Shown here: positions 58,996-64,000 of the stretch, in pieces
Layout: every line of letters starts with the position of its first letter
Numbering within the stretch: position 1 is the stretch's first letter
Source of the DNA: Diplosphaera chodatii
Lineage: Eukaryota; Chlorophyta; Trebouxiophyceae; Prasiolales; Stichococcaceae
DNA: 64,000 bases
Direction of reading: 5' to 3'
Assembly: GCA_032358165.1 (NCBI GenBank)
Contig: JAALGY010000041.1
Location: 2,976,001-3,040,000 of the forward strand
Notes under the pieces: model-generated
What the model saw: only the letters and a program-made list of their open reading frames with translations
Told to the model about the DNA's origin: nothing
The model's database searches: none
Translations under genes and position numbers: made by a program

Positions 58996-61900
58996 ATGCT
59001 GACCAAGTTTGAGACCAAGAGCAACCGGGTGAAGGGTCTGTCCTTCCACCCGAAGAGGCCATGGATCCTGGCCTCCCTGCACAGCGGCGTCATTCAGCTA
59101 TGGGATTACCGCATGGGCACGCTGATCGACCGCTTTGACGAGCACGATGGCCCCGTCCGCGGCGTGCACTTTCACAAGTCGCAGCCGCTATTCGTGTCGG
59201 GCGGCGATGACTACAAGATCAAAGTGTGGAACTACAAGCTGCGGCGGTGCCTGTTCACGCTGCTGGGCCATCTGGACTACATCCGCACGGTGGCCTTCCA
59301 CCAGGAGTACCCCTGGATCGTGTCCGCGTCCGACGACCAGACCATCCGCATATGGAACTGGCAGTCGCGCACCTGCATCGCGGTGCTGACTGGGCACAAC
59401 CACTATGTGATGTGCGCCACCTTCCATCCGAAAGGTGCGCATCTGCAACCTGCCAACTGCAAAATTCTCAGGAATTTGCGCACATTGCTGCTGTGGGGCA
59501 TCACGTTCACAAGTAGTGCCACATCCACACTGAGCAGCAGTGTAGAGCACGCTGCGGTGGCGTTTGTGAAATAGAGGTTATAACCCACATGCTTGCAGAT
59601 GACCTGGTGGCATCTGCCAGCTTGGATCAGACAGTGCGCGTGTGGGACATCAGCGGCCTTCGCAAAAAGACTGTCTCGCCTGGAGGCGAGGATGTGCTTC
59701 GACTGCCACAGGTGCAGCCTTGACACAAAGTGTCTGCAGCAGATGAGTCATGGCAAATGCGTCAAATGAACTGATGTGCATTCATAAGACAAAGGCTTGT
59801 GTGTGACAGTGAGCGTGACATTGCAGATGAACTCTGACCTGTTTGGCGGAGGCGATGCGGTCGTGAAGTATGTGCTGGAGGGCCATGACCGCGGCGTCAA
59901 CTGGGCGGTGCGTGCTTACTTAAAGCTTGAGCGTCCAGCACACAACCCATATCATCTTGTTGCAACTGAAACCTGCTGCATGCTGGCATGGGCGTTGAGC
60001 CTCATACCCTGACTGCAGGCCTTCCACCCCTCGCTGCCGCTCATTGTGTCAGGCGCAGATGACCGGCAGGTCAAGCTCTGGCGGATGAACGGTGGGTGCC
60101 AACCTCTGCTGCCACACGACTTGGCTCCTGTTGCACGCCTAGCATCGTTGACACAAATGCGTGCATGTGTTATGTTGCTGAGATGGACAACGTGTGGCAC
60201 CGCAGACACCAAGGCCTGGGAGGTCGACACACTGCGAGGGCATGTCAACAATGTGTCCTGCGTCATGTTCCACGCCCGCTCGGTACGTCCTGCGGAAGAT
60301 CAAGCTGACATGGACACACATAGCATGCTGTTTTGTACACATCGAAGTCAAGGCTGGAGTGGCGTCAGCTGCTAATCTGTGTCCTGAGTGTCACGCAGGA
60401 TATCATTGTGTCCAACTCGGAGGACAAGAGCATCCGGGTGTGGGACATGTCCAAGCGCACAGGCGTGCAGACGTTCCGGCGGGAGCACGACAGGTTCTGG
60501 ATCCTGGCGGCACACCCTGAGGTCAACCTGCTGGCTGCGGGCCATGACAGGTCAGCTGCTCTGCTCATATAACCATCATGGAAGGTTGCGGAACAGTGCG
60601 AATTGGAGGCCACTGTACTACTGGCAGACTTGAACAAGGTGTTGACCATGCACGTGCAGTGGCATGATCGTGTTCAAGCTGGAGCGGGAGCGGCCAGCAT
60701 ATGCGGCGCATGGTGGCACCCTGTACTACATCAAGGACCGCTACCTGCGCTCATATGAGTTTGCCACGCAGCGTGACAACCCGCTGATGACGGTGAGTCC
60801 AGCCTTGGCTTTGCCACTGCAGGACGTCGAGCAAGCACCCGAGACTCTTCAAGGAGCGTGTCTGGGCAGCGAGGCACTCATGCGCGTGCTGGTGCCTCCC
60901 CGTGCAGGTGCGAGCACCCAGCCAGAGCGGCGCAGCAGCGGCTCCGCGCACGCTGTCCTACAACCCAGCGGAGAATGCAGTGCTGGTGTCCAGCGACGCT
61001 GACGGCGGCTCGTACCAGCTGTACATCGTGCCCAAGGACGGCCGCGCTGACTCTGGATCGGTGCGCAGCCGCTATGAAGGCATCTTGACGAGTCACTGCT
61101 TTCAGAGAACCGGCCAACCAATCCAATCAAGAGTCGTGCTGGTGTAACTACTCACGACAGGCGTGGTGCTGCACGCACGCCAGCGGTGCATGGATCAAGA
61201 GGTACGACTGGTGACAGGCTCCTTGCTGATACACTACAGGAGGCAAAGCGGGGACTGGGCACGACAGCAGTGTTCATTGCGCGCAATCGCTTCGCCGTGC
61301 TGGACAAGGGCGCCAACCAGATTCAGATCCGCAACCTGCAGAACGAGGTGTGCTGCACAGATGTAGGCGCTGTTATATCAGCACTGTCAAACAGCATCTC
61401 GTACTACTCATGAGGGCACATGCCATGTGAGTCTGCTTGTCTGCGCCACAGATCACGAAGAAGTCGAACTCGCCCACAGCCACGACAGACGCCATCTTCT
61501 ATGCTGGCACTGGTGCACTGCTGTGCCGCTCAGAAGACAAGGTGAGCTTGTGCTCTTCCGCCTTGCTGGTGCCTGTTGATTGTCGATACCATCACATGAA
61601 CTTCATACCAGCTGCAGTTCGCCCATTGTATGTCAGCCATGATGCCGTATCTACAGCCATCAGCATGATGCCTGTGCAGGTCGTACTGTTCGATGTCCAG
61701 CAGCGGATAGTCATGGGCGAGCTGTCGACACCCTTTGTGAAGTACGTGATATGGAGCAAGGACATGAGCCAGGTAAGCTTGAGGGCAGGGACGCAAGACC
61801 CTGGGCAAACCTCAGCACAGTGCACTGACTGGGGTGAGTCGGTGGTGCCAAGTCAGCAGTCATCCTGCTCAGCGCTGTTCCTTATCCATACAGGTGGCGC

Positions 61901-63870
61901 TGCTGTCCAAGCATGCCATCATCATTGCCGACAAGAAGCTGGCCAACTCCTGCACTGTGCATGAGACGATTCGTGTCAAGGTATGTTATGTCAGTTGCTC
62001 TTTGCTCTGTCAGGTTTGCTATGCCTTCCAGCCTGTGCACGTCCTCAGGGGTTATCATTGCTGCTTTGCAGTCAGCGGCGTGGGATGATCATGGAGTACT
62101 GGTGTACACGACGCTGAACCACATCAAGTACTGCCTGCCCAATGGTGACTCGGGCATCATCCGCACGCTGGATGTGCCTGTGTACATCACCCAGGTGTGG
62201 CCTGCTGCACTGCAAATTGTCACCTGTCCTTGCATGCTCAAAACCATCCGCCCAAGACCGGTATGAGTGGTCCCAGCTTCGTGTTGTGCTGCAGGTCATC
62301 GGCAATGTCATTCACTGCCTCGACAGGGATGGCAAGAACAGGCAGCTGCAGGTGCAACAAATTTCGATGCATCAAAAGCAGAGACCTTTCCATTGCTGTG
62401 TCGTCACAGCAGACGGCGCAAGCTCAAGATAAGGGCGTGTCTCCCGCAGACACCAGATACGGATGTCACACGTGCAGGTGGACACGACCGAGTACATGTT
62501 CAAGCTGGCGCTGCTGCAGCGGAAGTTCGACACAGTGCTCGCGATGATCCGCGGCGCCGGGCTGACAGGCCAGTCCATCATCGCGTACCTGCAGCAGAAG
62601 GGCTTCCCAGAGGTGGCGCTGCACTTTGTGCGGGACGAGCGGACACGCTTCAACCTGGCCATCGAGTGCGGCAACATCGAAGTCGCGCTACAGTCAGCAC
62701 AGGTGACATTTTTGGTGTGTGTGACAGCGCGGTCATTTATGACTATTGAATGCCTGTGCGCCCTCTGCCCAGTTGGTGAATGGCATGATAATCCTCAACA
62801 CGGACCATGTGCAGGAGCTGGATGAGAAGGACACCTGGTACCAGCTGGGTGTGGAGGCATTGCGGCAGGGCAACCATCAGATCGTGGAGTTCTCCTACCA
62901 GAAGACCAAGAACTTCGAGCGGCTGTCCTTCCTGTACCTCATCACAGGTGTGCTGCGGTAGTCAGCGTGTCGAGGAAAGCGCCTGCCGCTGTCTTTGAAT
63001 ACCAGAATGGTGCTTATATCTTGTGGCTGCTTAAACATTTGGCATGTGCTCCTCACTGCAGGCAACCTGGAGAAGCTGGGCAAGATGCTGAAGATTGCAG
63101 AGATGCGGTCGGACCAGATGGGCCGCTTCCACAACGCCCTGTACCTCGGCGACGTGCGCGAGCGCTTCCGCATCCTGGAGGAGTCAGGTGCAACTCTACA
63201 CAATGCGGAGTCGTGTGCAAGCTGCTGCAAGGTTGCCGTGGAATGATGCGGTGGCATAGTCCCTCGTGCCCAGTGAGCGGCCTGATGTTGACATACTTAC
63301 TTCATCCTGCAGGTCAGCTGGCGCTTGCGTATGTGACTGCCAAGACGCACGGCCTGGAGGAAGAGGCAGCCCGCGTAGCGGAGTCCCTTGGCGAGGGGCA
63401 CCTGCCGCAGGTCGACACCAGCGCGCCGCTGCTGCTGCCGCCGACGCCCATCCTGAAGGAGGACAACTGGCCGCTGCTGACCGTGACCAAGGGCTTCTTC
63501 GAGAACCTGGCGCAGCAAGGTACTGATGTCCAACCACCGGCGTCTGCATAGACAGCTGACACACATCGCTGCCTCTTGGGCCGTGTGCTGCAGCCGCCCT
63601 TCATCGACAACAAACAGAGGTGGGCATGCTACAGTGACTGGTCGCTATGCCACATGACGCCATGACATGCCGTCTAAAGCTGCGGAGGGCGGCGGCGCGC
63701 CGGCAGCGGACATGGAGGAGGTGGACATGGACGGCGTGGGCGACGCATGGGGCGATGACGACGGCCTGGACCTGGGCGGCGACGTGGAGACGCCCGCCAT
63801 CGGCGATGAAGACATGGACGGCCTGGACGGCGAGGAGGGCGATGAGGAGGAGGGCGGCTGGGAGATGGAG
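58996..63870 (+). CDS. COPA: Coatomer alpha subunit (alpha-COP), 3' end outside window
   Basis: Alpha-COP is a scaffold subunit of the COPI coat for Golgi-to-ER traffic. Exons read in frame from the ATG at 58996: 58996-59434, 59599-59711, 59827-59907, 60019-60091, 60206-60282, 60399-60550, 60660-60792, 60908-61060, 61240-61347, 61452-61541, 61680-61772, 61894-61980, 62072-62194, 62295-62351, 62478-62702, 62815-62947, 63062-63187 and 63313-63519. The N-terminal WD40 propeller is clear ([73 protein letters not shown]). The coatomer WD-associated and alpha-solenoid parts follow ([40 protein letters not shown]). Two more exons, near 63594-63619 (PPFIDNKQR) and 63680-63870 (acidic), are clear as coding. 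I could not fix the joins between 63519 and about 63680. The remaining C-terminal domain lies beyond the window. Confidence 0.96.
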
Positions 63871-64000
63871 GTGCGCCCCCACCCCTGCTCTTAGCAGCAT
63901 TTGCACTGCGCCGCTGTGTTGCTGTCCGCCAGCCTTGTCGCCTGGCTGCTCAGCGTACTGCGGACTCATCAGCCTGCAGTTATGCACATGTGTGGGTCAG

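Noticed and set aside
58436..59002. 188-codon plus-strand frame upstream of COPA
   Set aside because: It overlaps the COPA start codon out of frame and has no protein-like conservation.

Overview
The window is nuclear DNA of a green alga, most likely a trebouxiophyte of the Chlorella or Coccomyxa type. It is GC-rich and very intron-dense: about 130 introns in 18 genes. Most introns end in TGCAG, and six appear to use a GC donor. Several products are typical of photosynthetic eukaryotes: plastid MEP-pathway IspF, the PHYLLO fusion enzyme, and a plant-type PII protein with a C-terminal Q-loop. No prokaryotic operon, CRISPR array, transposase, rRNA or tRNA was recognised. Gene models were built by hand by joining exons at plausible splice sites so that the reading frame is kept. 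Unless an entry says otherwise, all its exons join in frame.

Layout. 1-3.6 kb: ispF (-) and a membrane-anchored RING-H2 protein (-). 4.7-9.9 kb: a 1,245-residue protein with an AT-hook and four tandem CxxC units (+), the best candidate for an undescribed family. 10.5-22.5 kb: PHYLLO (+), a 36-exon MenF-MenD-MenC-MenH fusion for phylloquinone. 23.2-24.5 kb: PII (-). 24.9-27.2 kb: patatin-like lipase (+). 27.7-29.0 kb: NADPH-dependent FMN reductase (-). 30.3-32.8 kb: KH-domain protein (+). 33.9-35.3 kb: unrecognised gene (-). 35.6-38.3 kb: DDI1 (-). 38.9-39.9 kb: hemerythrin-like protein (+). 40.4-43.4 kb: multi-pass membrane protein with a Ser/Pro-rich tail (-). 43.7-47.1 kb: Barentsz/MLN51 exon-junction protein (-). 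47.5-50.7 kb: BET bromodomain protein (+). 51.2-53.5 kb: coiled-coil protein (-). 54.0-56.0 kb: glycerophosphocholine acyltransferase GPC1 (+). 56.4-58.2 kb: unrecognised protein (-). 59.0 kb to the right edge: alpha-COP (+), cut by the window end.

The genes mostly alternate in strand, giving short convergent and divergent intergenic gaps. There is no operon logic, but two neighbours are linked biochemically: IspF feeds the plastid isoprenoid pool that supplies the phytyl tail of phylloquinone, whose naphthoquinone head is made by PHYLLO. The remaining genes are mostly housekeeping: secretion (alpha-COP), phospholipid remodelling (GPC1, patatin), mRNA fate (MLN51, KH), chromatin reading (BET), ubiquitin handling (RING, DDI1) and nitrogen sensing (PII).
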